A stretch of DNA of 64,000 nucleotides. It comes from Natronococcus sp. CG52. Its GTDB lineage: Archaea > Halobacteriota > Halobacteria > Halobacteriales > Natrialbaceae. The stretch's first letter is position 1; each line of letters starts with the position of its first letter. Positions 42,043-51,130 of this stretch are shown piece by piece. Under the pieces are notes generated by a model, which saw only the letters and a program-made list of their open reading frames with translations, ran no database searches and was not told the DNA's origin. The translations under genes and the position numbers were made by a program. Location of the stretch: NCBI RefSeq assembly GCF_023913515.1, contig NZ_CP099391.1:2046001-2110000 (forward strand), given 5' to 3'.

Positions 42043-42911
42043 GTCGTTCGTGTCCCGTCGGTTCGCGTCGCCAGTAATCGTGTCGTTCCGTCGCGGTCGT
42101 TCCACCGATCCCGTACTTCCTCGAGCGTCGCTCGATCCCCGACGGCGACGTAGCTCGGTCCCGTTCCCGAGAGCGAGACGCCCGTCACGTCGGGGAGGGC
42201 GTCGATCATCGGCGCCGTCGAGAACTCGAGTGCGCCACAGAAGGCGAAGCCGTTGACCGTCATCGCCTCGCCGTAGCGTCCCGCCAGGGCGAGTTCCTCG
42301 ACGAGGTCGGCCATCGGCGCGATCCGTTCGCAGGCCGAGGTGTCGGCGTCGGCGCTGTAGGACTGCTCCGGCGGCGTGTAGACGAGTACGTCCCACTCGA
42401 CCGGCTCGCGGGCGAGCAGTTCGTCGGTGGTGTTGTCGGTGACGGTGACGCCGCCGAGCATGCTCGCGCTGGCGTCGTCGAACGCGCCCGTCACCGTCAC
42501 GCCGGCCTCGCGGGCCGCCCGGACGCCGAGCCGACAGGCGTCGATGCGGTCGACCGGGTCGCGAATCTCGAGCGCGTCGAGCGTCGCGAGCACCGTCGCG
42601 TTCGCCGCGGCGCTGGAACTCTTCAGTCCCGAGGCCATCGGCACCTCGCTGTCCGTTCGCACGCGAGCGCCGACGTCGGTCGACGTCAGTCCCGCGTCCT
42701 CGGCGTACTCGTCGATCGTCAGTGCCGCACAGCGCTCGATAAGCGTGGCGTCGGCGTCCGGCTGGTCGGCGATGGTACCGTCGATCTCGCCGTCGGTCGT
42801 GAGTTCGACGGTTGCCGTCGTCTCGAGGTCGATCGCGAACGCCGATCCGCGACCGGTCGCGAGCGCGTTCAGTACCGTTCCGGCCGCCGGAGCTACAGCC
42901 CGGCCATCCAT
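42039..42911 (-). CDS. aroK: Shikimate kinase, archaeal GHMP type
   Basis: A 290-residue GHMP-superfamily kinase that phosphorylates shikimate with ATP. The ATP-binding motif PMASGLKSSSAAANA is at about 92-106; the third motif SGTGPSYVAVG is near residue 253. Start MDGRAVAPAAGTVLNALATG is typical; an ATG two codons upstream (42917) is the alternative. With aroQ it forms a two-gene chorismate-pathway operon. Unrelated to bacterial shikimate kinase, hence diagnostic of archaea. Confidence 0.95.
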   Translation of the reverse strand: MDGRAVAPAAGTVLNALATGRGSAFAIDLETTATVELTTDGEIDGTIADQPDADATLIERCAALTIDEYAEDAGLTSTDVGARVRTDSEVPMASGLKSSSAAANATVLATLDALEIRDPVDRIDACRLGVRAAREAGVTVTGAFDDASASMLGGVTVTDNTTDELLAREPVEWDVLVYTPPEQSYSADADTSACERIAPMADLVEELALAGRYGEAMTVNGFAFCGALEFSTAPMIDALPDVTGVSLSGTGPSYVAVGDRATLEEVRDRWNDRDGTTRLLATRTDGTRTT

Positions 42912-43052
42912 ACCCACCTCTCTGTCGCGGGGTCTATTTACGGCTGGCGGTCACGGCGAGTAGTGGGTGATCCGCCTCCGGAGCGAAGATCCGCGAGCGA
43001 ACGTCGCTGGCGGAGCACACGGTTTTTCTCCGGTCCGTTCGAATCGGTCCGT

Positions 43053-43484
43053 ATGAGCCAACGCAACAACGTCGCACCCAGCACGATCGGCGTCGACCTC
43101 GTGGAGGGTGGCGTCGTCGTCGAGTACCTCGACGGCCGGGACGTCTTCTACCACGGCCCGCCGGAACCCGTCGAGGGCGCCGTGAAGACCCCGCCCGGGA
43201 AGGAGGTCCACGTGCTCGTCACCGACCCCGACGGCCTCGAAGGCGTCATGACCTACGTCAACGACCGGAACACCCACGACGACATCCTCGAGTCGACCGG
43301 CGTCGGCCGCGTGATGCTCGAGGGAGACGACGAGGAGGTGCTGTTTCCGGGCGTGACCGTCTCCACGACGGCGTACTCGATCCGCGTCGAGGCCGACCTG
43401 TCGGTCGTCGACGGTCGCGTCTTCGTCTTCGCGGAGGACGAGATGAGCGAGCACGCCTACGAACTCGTCGAGGAGGCGAACTGA
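43053..43484 (+). CDS. Conserved haloarchaeal protein (DUF5796-like)
   Basis: A 143-residue protein of all-beta appearance: NNVAPSTIGVDLVEGGVVVEY, DGRDVFYHGPPEPVEGAVKTPPGKEVHVLV, then TGVGRVMLEGDDEEVLFPGV. I recognise it as a haloarchaea-wide family (DUF5796) without known function. It overlaps the next gene by one base (TGATG), implying a two-gene unit. Confidence 0.8.
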   Translation: MSQRNNVAPSTIGVDLVEGGVVVEYLDGRDVFYHGPPEPVEGAVKTPPGKEVHVLVTDPDGLEGVMTYVNDRNTHDDILESTGVGRVMLEGDDEEVLFPGVTVSTTAYSIRVEADLSVVDGRVFVFAEDEMSEHAYELVEEAN

Positions 43485-43729
43485 TGCCGCTGCAAAAGCC
43501 GTGGCGCGACCTCGATCGGGACGCCGTCGCCCGCGCACCCGATCGCCCCGGCGTCTACGAACTCGGCGACGGCTCGGGGACGGTTCTGTCGGTCGACCAC
43601 GGGGTGTTGCGCGACGAACTCAAGACGGCGCTAGCCTACGGGGACGGCGAGCGCGTTCGCTGGACGGAGACGCACACCCTGGACCAGGCTCGAGAACTCG
43701 CGGCCGACCACCGCGACCGGTTCGAGTAG
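43484..43729 (+). CDS. Small protein with GIY-YIG-like N-terminus
   Basis: An 81-residue protein. The part RPGVYELGDGSGTVLSVDHG resembles the first hairpin of GIY-YIG nucleases (PGVYxxxDxxGxVLYVG), but the second Tyr/Gly and later catalytic Arg/Glu are not evident, so nuclease activity is doubtful. Translationally coupled to the preceding DUF5796-like gene. Confidence 0.75.
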   Translation: MPLQKPWRDLDRDAVARAPDRPGVYELGDGSGTVLSVDHGVLRDELKTALAYGDGERVRWTETHTLDQARELAADHRDRFE

Positions 43730-43747
43730 GACGGCAGCTCGGCCGAC

Positions 43748-43882
43748 TCACTGAATGTAGGACGGATCGCTTCCGTCGCAGTGTTTCTCGTGCTCCGTGG
43801 CGTCGGACTTCTCGTCGAAGAGGAGGCCACAGGTTTCGCACTCGTACCAGGTGGCGTCGTCCCGTTCGGTCTGGACCACCAT
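43748..43882 (-). CDS. Small zinc-finger protein
   Basis: A 44-residue protein, MVVQTERDDATWYECETCGL..., with CxxC (ECETC) and a C2H2-like second pair (H then HC: ATEHEKHCDG). It probably binds one zinc ion. Such mini zinc-finger proteins are common in haloarchaea and often regulatory. It lies between the coupled pair and the divergent CDC48 gene. Confidence 0.78.
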   Translation of the reverse strand: MVVQTERDDATWYECETCGLLFDEKSDATEHEKHCDGSDPSYIQ

Positions 43883-43991
43883 GGCAACCGGTGCAACACG
43901 GATCCCCAAAGGCGTTTCTCCGGCAGAGGCCGAGGGAGGCCGCGTCGACTCGAGGACAATTCTCAAGACTGCCGGCCGGAAACTACTCCGT

Positions 43992-46193
43992 ATGAGTGGG
44001 TCGGATGCGAACGGCGTTCGCCTGTCGGTTCGAGCCGCGGAGAAGCGCGACGCGGGTCGCGGCGTCGCGCGAATCCCGGAGCAGGCACGGCGACAACTGG
44101 GCGTGTTGAGCGGCGATACCGTCGTGATCGAGGGGATGAAGGCGACCGTGGCGAAGATGTGGCCGGCCGATCCGTCGGTCCCGGAAACCGTCGTCCAGAT
44201 CGACGGGGACACCCGCGCGAACGCCGGCGTCCACGTCGGCGACACGGTTGCCGTCAGATCCAAGGACACCTCGACTATCGGGGAGGCAGAGCGGGTCACG
44301 CTCGCACCGCCCGCGTCGCTCGCCGCGAGCGAACAGCAGATCGCCGAGCGCGACGCCGCCCAGAAACTCCGGAACAGACCGGTCCGATCGGGTGAGCAGA
44401 TCCGGATCGAGGGCGTCAGCCAGGACCCGTTCACCGTCGTCGACACCACCCCGGACGGCGACGTGCGGATCACCAGTACGACGACGGTCCGGATCGCGGG
44501 CCCCGGGACCGCGACCGACGACGGCTCGAGTAACCAGTCCTCCAGTACTGACACCGGTGCTGCCGGGAGCACCGATTCGGAAGCCGTCGTCGAACCCGAA
44601 CAGACTGTCGGCCCGACCTACGAGGACATCGGCGGGCTGGACGAGGAACTCGAGCAGGTCCGCGAGATGATCGAACTGCCGCTGTCGGAGCCCGAACTGT
44701 TCCGACGACTCGGCGTCGAGCCCCCTTCCGGAGTGCTGCTGTACGGGCCACCCGGCACCGGAAAGACGCTGATCGCCCGCGCCGTCGCGAACGAGGTCGA
44801 TGCCTCCTTCGAGACGATCTCCGGCCCGGAGATCATGTCGAAGTACAAGGGCGAGTCCGAGGAGCAGCTTCGCGAGGTGTTCGACCGGGCGCGCGAGAAC
44901 GCGCCGACGATCATTTTCTTCGACGAGATCGACTCCATCGCCGGCGCTCGCGGCGACGACAGCGACGCCGAGAACCGCATCGTCGGCCAGCTACTGACGC
45001 TGATGGACGGCCTCGACGCCAGGGGAGAGGTGATCGTCATCGGCGCGACCAACCGGGTCGACGTCATCGACCCCGCGCTGCGCCGCGGCGGCCGATTCGA
45101 CCGCGAGATCCAGGTCGGCGTCCCCGACGAGTCGGGGCGCAAGGAGATCCTCGAGGTCCACACCCGCGGGATGCCTCTCGCCGACGACGTCAGCGTCGAG
45201 ACCATCGCCCGACGAACCCACGGTTTCGTCGGGGCGGACCTCGACGCCGTCGCGAGCGAGGCCGCGATGGCCGCGATCCGGGAGCGGCCGACCGACGCCG
45301 ACGACCGCGAGGAGTGGAACCGCGAACCGAAGGTCACCAAATCCCACTTCGACACCGCGCTCGCGTCGGTCGAGCCCTCCGCGATGCGCGAGTACGTCGC
45401 GGAGTCGCCGGAGATCGACTTCACGGACGTCGGCGGCCTCGAGGACGCGAAGGCGACGCTCCGCGAATCGGTCGAGTGGCCGCTCACCTACGATCGACTC
45501 TTCGAGGAGACGAACACCGATCCGCCGTCAGGCGTCCTGCTGTACGGTCCGCCAGGGTCGGGGAAGACGCTGCTCGCCCGCGCACTCGCCGGCGAGACGG
45601 ACGTCAACTTCGTTCGCGTCGACGGACCCGAGATCATCGACCGCTACGTCGGCGAATCGGAGAAGGCGATCCGCAAGGTGTTCGAGCGCGCCCGGCAGGC
45701 CGCACCGTCGATCGTCTTCTTCGACGAAATCGACGCTATCACGGCCGCCCGCGGCGAGGGCCACGAGGTCACCGAGCGCGTCGTCTCGCAGTTGCTAACC
45801 GAACTCGACGGCATGCGGGAGAACCCGAACCTCGTCGTGCTGGCCGCGACGAACCGCAAGGACCAGATCGACCCCGCGCTGCTTCGACCCGGGCGCCTCG
45901 ACACCCACGTCCTCGTCGGGGAACCCGACCGCGAGGCCCGGGAGAAGATCCTCGAGGTCCACGCCGGCGACAAACCCCTCGCCGAGGACGTCGATCTCGA
46001 CGAACTGGCGGACGAACTCGAGGGGTACACCGGCGCCGACCTCGAGGCGCTCGTCCGGACGGCCTCGATGAAAGCGATCCGCGAGGTCGCGGACGCCTAC
46101 GAGCCCGACGAAGCCAACGAGCGGGCCGACGAGGTCGTCATCGAGCGACGACACCTCGAGGCGGCGCGCGAGGAGACGAACGCGTCCGGCTGA
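43992..46193 (+). CDS. cdc48: CDC48/VCP-type AAA+ ATPase
   Basis: A 733-residue double-AAA unfoldase. Residues 5-175 form the N-domain (double-psi barrel: VRLSVRAAEKRDAGRGVARI). D1 has GPPGTGKT and IIFFDEIDSIAG; D2 has GPPGSGKT and IVFFDEIDAITA. Each has the second-region of homology with Arg fingers (LRRGGRFDREI; LRPGRLDTHV). A Ser/Thr-rich linker at about 175-200 precedes D1. It extracts and unfolds proteins for the proteasome. ATG 43992 marks the family N-terminus; an upstream in-frame region runs over the zinc-finger gene. Confidence 0.95.
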   Translation: MSGSDANGVRLSVRAAEKRDAGRGVARIPEQARRQLGVLSGDTVVIEGMKATVAKMWPADPSVPETVVQIDGDTRANAGVHVGDTVAVRSKDTSTIGEAERVTLAPPASLAASEQQIAERDAAQKLRNRPVRSGEQIRIEGVSQDPFTVVDTTPDGDVRITSTTTVRIAGPGTATDDGSSNQSSSTDTGAAGSTDSEAVVEPEQTVGPTYEDIGGLDEELEQVREMIELPLSEPELFRRLGVEPPSGVLLYGPPGTGKTLIARAVANEVDASFETISGPEIMSKYKGESEEQLREVFDRARENAPTIIFFDEIDSIAGARGDDSDAENRIVGQLLTLMDGLDARGEVIVIGATNRVDVIDPALRRGGRFDREIQVGVPDESGRKEILEVHTRGMPLADDVSVETIARRTHGFVGADLDAVASEAAMAAIRERPTDADDREEWNREPKVTKSHFDTALASVEPSAMREYVAESPEIDFTDVGGLEDAKATLRESVEWPLTYDRLFEETNTDPPSGVLLYGPPGSGKTLLARALAGETDVNFVRVDGPEIIDRYVGESEKAIRKVFERARQAAPSIVFFDEIDAITAARGEGHEVTERVVSQLLTELDGMRENPNLVVLAATNRKDQIDPALLRPGRLDTHVLVGEPDREAREKILEVHAGDKPLAEDVDLDELADELEGYTGADLEALVRTASMKAIREVADAYEPDEANERADEVVIERRHLEAAREETNASG

Positions 46194-46310
46194 GGTGCAC
46201 GGTTCGCTACCCGACGGTGTTCCGAGAGGTGTCGTCCCGGTGAACAACTCCTTCGTTGTTCCTCCCGTCGTAACAGCAGCGTTTAGTTAGTCGAGTGAGG
46301 GGAAGCGTTG

Positions 46311-46418
46311 ATGAGATGCAACGGGTGTGGGAAATCGATCGAAGGGGTTCGAACGTACAAAGCGGTCGGTGAGGGTGGCAGGGGTCTCGGCGTGTATCGT
46401 CCGGAGTGCGCGCCGTGA
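46311..46418 (+). CDS. Possible 35-residue zinc-binding peptide
   Basis: A short frame MRCNGCGKSIEGVRTYKAVG... ending RPECAP. It has CxxC at the start and one Cys near the end; a fourth ligand seems lost (RPEC where CPEC might be expected). The pattern resembles small haloarchaeal zinc-ribbon proteins, so it may be a real mini-protein or a decayed one. Confidence 0.4.
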   Translation: MRCNGCGKSIEGVRTYKAVGEGGRGLGVYRPECAP

Positions 46419-46485
46419 ATCGCCTCGGGGGCGAGCCCCGGGCATTTTCCTCGACCGCTTGTAAACCGCTCGCGCTACCGTCGCG

Positions 46486-47235
46486 TTACGAAGCCCCGGT
46501 CGCGGCGTCTGCGTCGTCGGACTCGTGCTCGAGCCCCGTCTCGAGCAACGATTCCTCGGACGGTTCGAGCACGATCGTCTCCCCTGCGGTCATCGAATCA
46601 CCTTTTGCGACGGTGATGTCCTCGATATCGACGCCAGGTGGGAAGAGCAGGTCGACGCGGCTCCCGAAGGCGATGTGGCCGAGTCGCTGGCCGCGCTCGA
46701 GTTCCTCGCCGGGTTCGACGTAGGGAAAGATGCGCCGGGCGAACGCGCCGGCGATGAGGGTGACGGTTGCCGGCGCCGTCGTCGGCGCGGACGAGGATTC
46801 GTCGCTCGAGTCGGTCTCGTCGCCGTCCTCGATCACCAGATCCGGCAGCTGTGGCGACTCGGTCTCGAACTCGACGTGAACGCGTTCGTTGCGGTCCGAC
46901 TCCTTCGAGAACGCGGGACGATTCGCCCCGGAAACGTGTTCGACGTCGGCGACCGTGCCCGAAAACGGTGCGCGGACGACGTGGACGTGCCAGACGTTCA
47001 TGAAGATCCCGAGGCGGACGCGGTCGCCCTCCTCGCGGAGGACCGAGACGTTCCCGTCGGCGGGCGCGACGACGCCGGTCGGCGGCGGCGTCCGGTCCGG
47101 ATCGCGGAAGAAGGCGAGCGTTGCAACCCCGACGACGAGCGCGACGACGCTGACCGCGACGCTGTAGAGCAGCGCGAACGGCGCGGCGAGCAGTGGGACG
47201 ATGGCGTACTTCCAGGCCCCCGGAGCGAAGTTCAT
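46486..47235 (-). CDS. Archaetidylserine decarboxylase (PssD/Asd type)
   Basis: A 249-residue PSD-family protein. Two membrane helices at about 8-45, then FRDPDRTPPPTGVVAPADGNV, MNVWHVHVVRAPFSGTV and the self-cleavage region HIAFGSRVDLLFPPG, where Gly-Ser gives the pyruvoyl group. An acidic, Ser-rich insert lies at about 140-165. It converts archaetidylserine to archaetidylethanolamine; haloarchaeal PssD is needed for archaeosortase-dependent lipid anchoring of PGF-CTERM proteins, one of which is encoded at 51131. ATG 47235 chosen because an earlier start runs into the palindromic element. Confidence 0.9.
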   Translation of the reverse strand: MNFAPGAWKYAIVPLLAAPFALLYSVAVSVVALVVGVATLAFFRDPDRTPPPTGVVAPADGNVSVLREEGDRVRLGIFMNVWHVHVVRAPFSGTVADVEHVSGANRPAFSKESDRNERVHVEFETESPQLPDLVIEDGDETDSSDESSSAPTTAPATVTLIAGAFARRIFPYVEPGEELERGQRLGHIAFGSRVDLLFPPGVDIEDITVAKGDSMTAGETIVLEPSEESLLETGLEHESDDADAATGAS

Positions 47236-47301
47236 ATCGGGTTCCACGCGGCCGAATCGTATTGTCGTTACGGTGAGGCCGGACGGATCAAAACGGGCGT
47301 C

Positions 47302-47383
47302 ATACGGACTGCTGTAAGTCATTTTCGGAGCGACCGCGACCCGTCCTGCGGTCGCTCCGGTAAATCGTTACAGCAGACCGTAT
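47302..47383. repeat. 82-base palindromic element at the helicase stop codon
   Basis: Inverted ends ATACGGACTGCTGTAA / TTACAGCAGACCGTAT and an inner perfect stem GGAGCGACCGC / GCGGTCGCTCC with a ten-base loop. Same length as the element at 27538, also fused to a TGA stop codon. Shared inner motifs are GTCATTT and AAATCGTT. Confidence 0.78.
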
Positions 47384-50208
47384 CAGTCCCAGAACGACTG
47401 GGTGCGGGCGTACTCGCGCTCCTTCGAGAGGATGTCCCGGTAGAAGTCCTCCTCGTTCTCCCGAAGCTTGCTGATGATTAGAGCTGCGTTGTGCGGGCCG
47501 ACGCCGCGGGCGGCCATCGCGACGACGGCCTGCTTGCCGTGGCTCTGGACGAGACTCGCGCTCTTGAAGGCGCGCTCGGTCATCTCCTCCTGTTCCTCGT
47601 CTTTCTCCTCGGCGCGGACCGCTTTGACGACCTCGTCGGCCCATGGGTTCAGCGAGGCGATCCGGGTCGAGCCGCACTCCGGACACTCGGGTTGGTCGGC
47701 GACGCGTCGTACCTTCGTTTTGACCTTCCACTCGTGACAGTGGGTACACAGTAGAATGACGCGGTCGTCTCGAATGCGTTCTTTGACCGTCTCGATGACG
47801 CTGGCGTCCGCGTTCTCGGGAGCCAGCAGCTCCTTGCCCGACGAACGGCCGCCCATCCCGACGGGGGTCCGGCCGCGGTGAGTAATCAGTTCGAGATCGC
47901 CCGACTGAATCCCTTCGAGGACGCGGCTCGCGCGTTCGACGTCCAGATCCTCGTGGAACACCTCGCGGATCGCCTCGTCGTACATCGGGGTCTCCTCGAG
48001 CGCCGAGAGCAGGCGCTCGTTCGACATCCGACCCGACCCCTGCCAGCGCTTGAGCGTGCCGAACTTCGCGGACACCTGTGCGAGCCGGAAGGCGAGCGCG
48101 TCCGATCCCTTGAGTCCGAGTTCGACGATGGTCTCGACGTGGTCCGGATCGGTCTCTTCGAGGATTCCCAGCACGTCGCTCGTCGCGATCGAGTTCGGCA
48201 CCTCGAGTTCGATCCGGTAGGGGTCCGTCTCGAGACCGACCGACGACCCGGCCTGCTGGCCGAGGAGTGCGGACAGGACCCGGCCGAGCGTCTCGTTCGT
48301 CTTGTGACCGAAGCAGGCGTTGAGGACGATCGATCGGCCCTGGCGCTCGAGGAGGAGCCGGTCGGCCGTCGGCATCGGCGCCTCGGCGTCGAGCTGGTCC
48401 TCGAGCTGCGAGCAGGCCTCGGTGAGGGTGTGCTCGTCCGCCGGATAGCGGCCCGCGACCTCGCGGCCGACCGCGGCGGCGTCGATTCCGGCCGACAGCT
48501 GCGGCTCCGCTACTCCCCGAATCTCGCCGACCTCGCCGGCGACCGCGGCGGGAACGGGGATCTCCTGGCCGATCCAGGACGGGACCTCGCCCGCTGGGTC
48601 CTCGATCGGGCTGACCTTCACCTTCCCCTCGTCGTCGTCGATCTCGGCGATGCGCCACATCTCGCCGCGCTGGATGAACACCTCGCCCGGCTGGGCGAAG
48701 TTGACGACGAACTGCTCGTCCAGGGTCCCGATTTGGGAGCCCGAGGCGATGTCGTGGACCTCGTAGGTCTCCTCGTCGGGGATCATCGAGAGGTTCGCGT
48801 AGACGTACTGCCAGGTTCCGCCCGTCGTTTCGACGCGGTCGTCGGCCTCGTCGGACCAGAGGATCCGGTTGCGGTGCAGTTCCCCGACTATCTCCCGAAT
48901 CGTCTCCGCGGTGACGTCTCTGAACGGGTACGCACGCGTGATCGTCTCGACGGCCTCGCGGACGGGGGTCGCGCCGCGGCTCTGGACGATCGCCGGGAGC
49001 TGATTCGCGACCACGTCGAGACTTCCCTCGTGGATCGTCGCGGGCTCGACCTCGCCGTCTCGAGCGCGGCGCGCGATCGCGAGCGCCTCGAACGTGTCGT
49101 CCGGGCGGGTCGTGACGATCGTGCCGCTCGAGACCTCGTCCTGACGGTGGCCAGCGCGTCCGATCCGCTGGAGAAGGCGGGCGACCTGCCGGGGACTCTG
49201 GTACTGGATCACGTGGTCGACGCGGCCGACGTCGATGCCCAGTTCCATCGAGGAGGTGCAGAGCAGCCCCTCGAGTTCGCCGGCCTTGAACCGGTCCTCG
49301 ACGTCGATCCGGGCCTCCTTCGAGAGCGAGCCGTGGTGGATTCCGATCGGCAGGTCGAGTTCGGTGAATCGCGAGCCGAGGGCCTCGGCGGTCTGTCGAG
49401 TGTTGACGAAGACGAGCGTCGACTCGTGGGCCGCGACGAGGTCGCGGATCAGCCGGACGTGACTCGCCGTCGAGGCGTCGGTGACGAGTTTGCCGGCGAG
49501 CTCCTCGTCCTCCTCGGTACTCTCCGGGCTGCGGACGGTGACGTCGACGTTGCTGCCGACGTCGATCTCGCGAATTTCGCAGGCGCGGCCGCCGGTGAGA
49601 AACTGACCGACGGCCTCGGGGTCGCCGACGGTCGCCGAGAGCCCGATGCGCTGCATCCCGCCGGCGAGGTCGTGGAGGCGCTCGAGTCCGACGGAGAGCT
49701 GTGCCCCCCGCTTCGAGGCCGCGAGTTCGTGGACCTCGTCGATCACGACGTGGGAGACGTCCTCGAGGCCCTCCCGAAGGCGTTCGCCGGTGAGCATCGC
49801 CTGCAGCGTCTCCGGCGTCGTCACGAGGACGTCCGGCGGATTCTCGGCCTGTTTTCCCCGCTGGTACTGGGTCGTATCGCCGTGGCGGACGGCGACCTCG
49901 AGGTCCAGGTACTCGCCCCACCACTCGAGGCGTTGGCGCATGTCGCGGTTGAGCGCCCGCAGCGGAGTGACGTAGAGCGCGCCGAAACCGTCCGGCTGCT
50001 CGTCCACCAGGTGGTCGAAGACGGGTAACATCGCCGTCTCGGTCTTGCCACTCCCGGTCGGCGCGATCACGAGCGTGTTCTCGCCGGCCGACAGCGGCGG
50101 AATCGCGAGTCTCTGCGGTGCCGTCGGCGTCGAGAAACCGCGTTCGGAAAGCGCCCCGCGAACCGTCGTACCGAGGTGTGTAAAGGCGGCGACGTCTCCC
50201 TCAGTCAT
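47383..50208 (-). CDS. lhr: Lhr-type superfamily 2 helicase
   Basis: A 941-residue DNA helicase. Motif I APTGSGKTETAML at about 52, motif II IDEVHEL (DEVH box, Lhr-type), motif III LSATVGD, motif VI QRIGRAGHRQDEV. After the RecA cores come the winged-helix and Lhr-core domains and a zinc-binding motif CTHCHEWK...CPECGSTR near residue 825. Lhr enzymes act in DNA repair or recombination. ATG 50208 begins the family N-terminus. A related PdeM-like phosphoesterase lies 5.7 kb downstream on the map. Confidence 0.93.
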   Translation of the reverse strand: MTEGDVAAFTHLGTTVRGALSERGFSTPTAPQRLAIPPLSAGENTLVIAPTGSGKTETAMLPVFDHLVDEQPDGFGALYVTPLRALNRDMRQRLEWWGEYLDLEVAVRHGDTTQYQRGKQAENPPDVLVTTPETLQAMLTGERLREGLEDVSHVVIDEVHELAASKRGAQLSVGLERLHDLAGGMQRIGLSATVGDPEAVGQFLTGGRACEIREIDVGSNVDVTVRSPESTEEDEELAGKLVTDASTASHVRLIRDLVAAHESTLVFVNTRQTAEALGSRFTELDLPIGIHHGSLSKEARIDVEDRFKAGELEGLLCTSSMELGIDVGRVDHVIQYQSPRQVARLLQRIGRAGHRQDEVSSGTIVTTRPDDTFEALAIARRARDGEVEPATIHEGSLDVVANQLPAIVQSRGATPVREAVETITRAYPFRDVTAETIREIVGELHRNRILWSDEADDRVETTGGTWQYVYANLSMIPDEETYEVHDIASGSQIGTLDEQFVVNFAQPGEVFIQRGEMWRIAEIDDDEGKVKVSPIEDPAGEVPSWIGQEIPVPAAVAGEVGEIRGVAEPQLSAGIDAAAVGREVAGRYPADEHTLTEACSQLEDQLDAEAPMPTADRLLLERQGRSIVLNACFGHKTNETLGRVLSALLGQQAGSSVGLETDPYRIELEVPNSIATSDVLGILEETDPDHVETIVELGLKGSDALAFRLAQVSAKFGTLKRWQGSGRMSNERLLSALEETPMYDEAIREVFHEDLDVERASRVLEGIQSGDLELITHRGRTPVGMGGRSSGKELLAPENADASVIETVKERIRDDRVILLCTHCHEWKVKTKVRRVADQPECPECGSTRIASLNPWADEVVKAVRAEEKDEEQEEMTERAFKSASLVQSHGKQAVVAMAARGVGPHNAALIISKLRENEEDFYRDILSKEREYARTQSFWD

Positions 50209-50280
50209 CGAGACGACTATGGGCGAACGGCGGATAAGCGCCACGTTCTCGGTTCGCGCCGCGGCGCGTATACCGTGCCG

Positions 50281-50778
50281 TTACTCCTCGTCCGCATCGT
50301 CAACATCGTCGTGAACTTCGTCGGCGACGCTCTCGTCGATCGTCATCTCTCCCGGCGTCGCCGGTTCGTCCTGCACGTCCGGCTCCGCTCGCTCGTCGAT
50401 CGCTTCGGACGAGCGTTCCTCGTCGGTCAGATCCACGTTCGTCTGTTCGTCGTCGACGTGTTCGTCGTCCTCTCTCCCGTCGTCGCTTCCGTCGGTCTCG
50501 GTCGCCGAATCCGCCCGCTCAGTTCCGTCGGGCGAGCCGATCTCGATCCGCGTCCGTCCCTGCGGCGTGGACCCGCCGCGCTGCTTTCTGACGTCGTCGA
50601 CTGTGGCCACCGGTCCGATCGACTCGAGATACCGATCGACGAGATTCGCGAGGACGACGAGAGCGGCTCCGACGATTGCGAGGCGGGCGATCCACCCGAT
50701 TCGAAACGTCCGGAGGAGCGAGTTCGTCGACCGTTCGTTCGAACTGGCCTGGTCGCTGTTGGCGGCTCGAAAGCCCAT
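50281..50778 (-). CDS. One-helix membrane protein with acidic C-terminal tail
   Basis: A 165-residue protein with a short N-terminus, one membrane helix (about 28-47, IARLAIVGAALVVLANLVD) and a long Asp/Glu/Thr-rich tail (about 85-165) probably disordered and facing outward or inward. No motif is recognised. Start MGFRAANSD is chosen over an upstream ATG because the extension overlaps a GC-rich shadow region. Confidence 0.65.
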   Translation of the reverse strand: MGFRAANSDQASSNERSTNSLLRTFRIGWIARLAIVGAALVVLANLVDRYLESIGPVATVDDVRKQRGGSTPQGRTRIEIGSPDGTERADSATETDGSDDGREDDEHVDDEQTNVDLTDEERSSEAIDERAEPDVQDEPATPGEMTIDESVADEVHDDVDDADEE

Positions 50779-50937
50779 CGGACCAGCTACACGCGGTACT
50801 GGCAAGTTGGTTCGGCGCGCGAAGGCAAGCCCCGACCGGCTCGGTCGCGGTCGCTTTGGCAGTCGTTACCGGATCGAAACGGATCCCTAGCCGGCCGCGC
50901 GTAGCCGGTAGACGGCACCTGTCGTCGGGTAGGCTGC

Positions 50938-50950
50938 GTATAGTATACAC
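50938..50950 (+). promoter_or_regulatory. TATA box for the small ORF and PGF-CTERM gene
   Basis: GTATAGTATACAC lies 25-37 bases before ATG 50975, one of the clearest core promoters in the window. Confidence 0.6.
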
Positions 50951-50974
50951 CCATCCCCTCGGCGGTACACTCGA

Positions 50975-51127
50975 ATGAGTACTACAAGTTCGAGACAGTC
51001 ATCGAATCGGACGGCTCGAGAGGAGACGGTTCGCGAAGCGCCGATCGCGCGCCGACGTACGGTCCCGACAGAGCCGCCGCGAACCGCTGCAGCGGAGAAC
51101 GACCGCGAGACGGTCGTCCGGGAGTGA
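50975..51127 (+). CDS. 50-residue leaderless small protein upstream of the PGF-CTERM gene
   Basis: Frame from ATG 50975 (MSTTSSRQSSNRTAREETVR...) to TGA 51127, three bases before the PGF-CTERM ATG. The product is Arg/Thr/Glu-rich, hydrophilic, without Cys or membrane helix. A strong TATA box is correctly placed for a leaderless start, which is the main support. It may be a genuine microprotein or a leader ORF controlling the next gene. Confidence 0.5.
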   Translation: MSTTSSRQSSNRTAREETVREAPIARRRTVPTEPPRTAAAENDRETVVRE

Positions 51128-51130
51128 ACC

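Noticed and set aside
47878-50028. Long plus-strand frame over the helicase gene
   Set aside because: Shadow of the Lhr helicase; the Leu/Arg/Asp-rich product has no family features.
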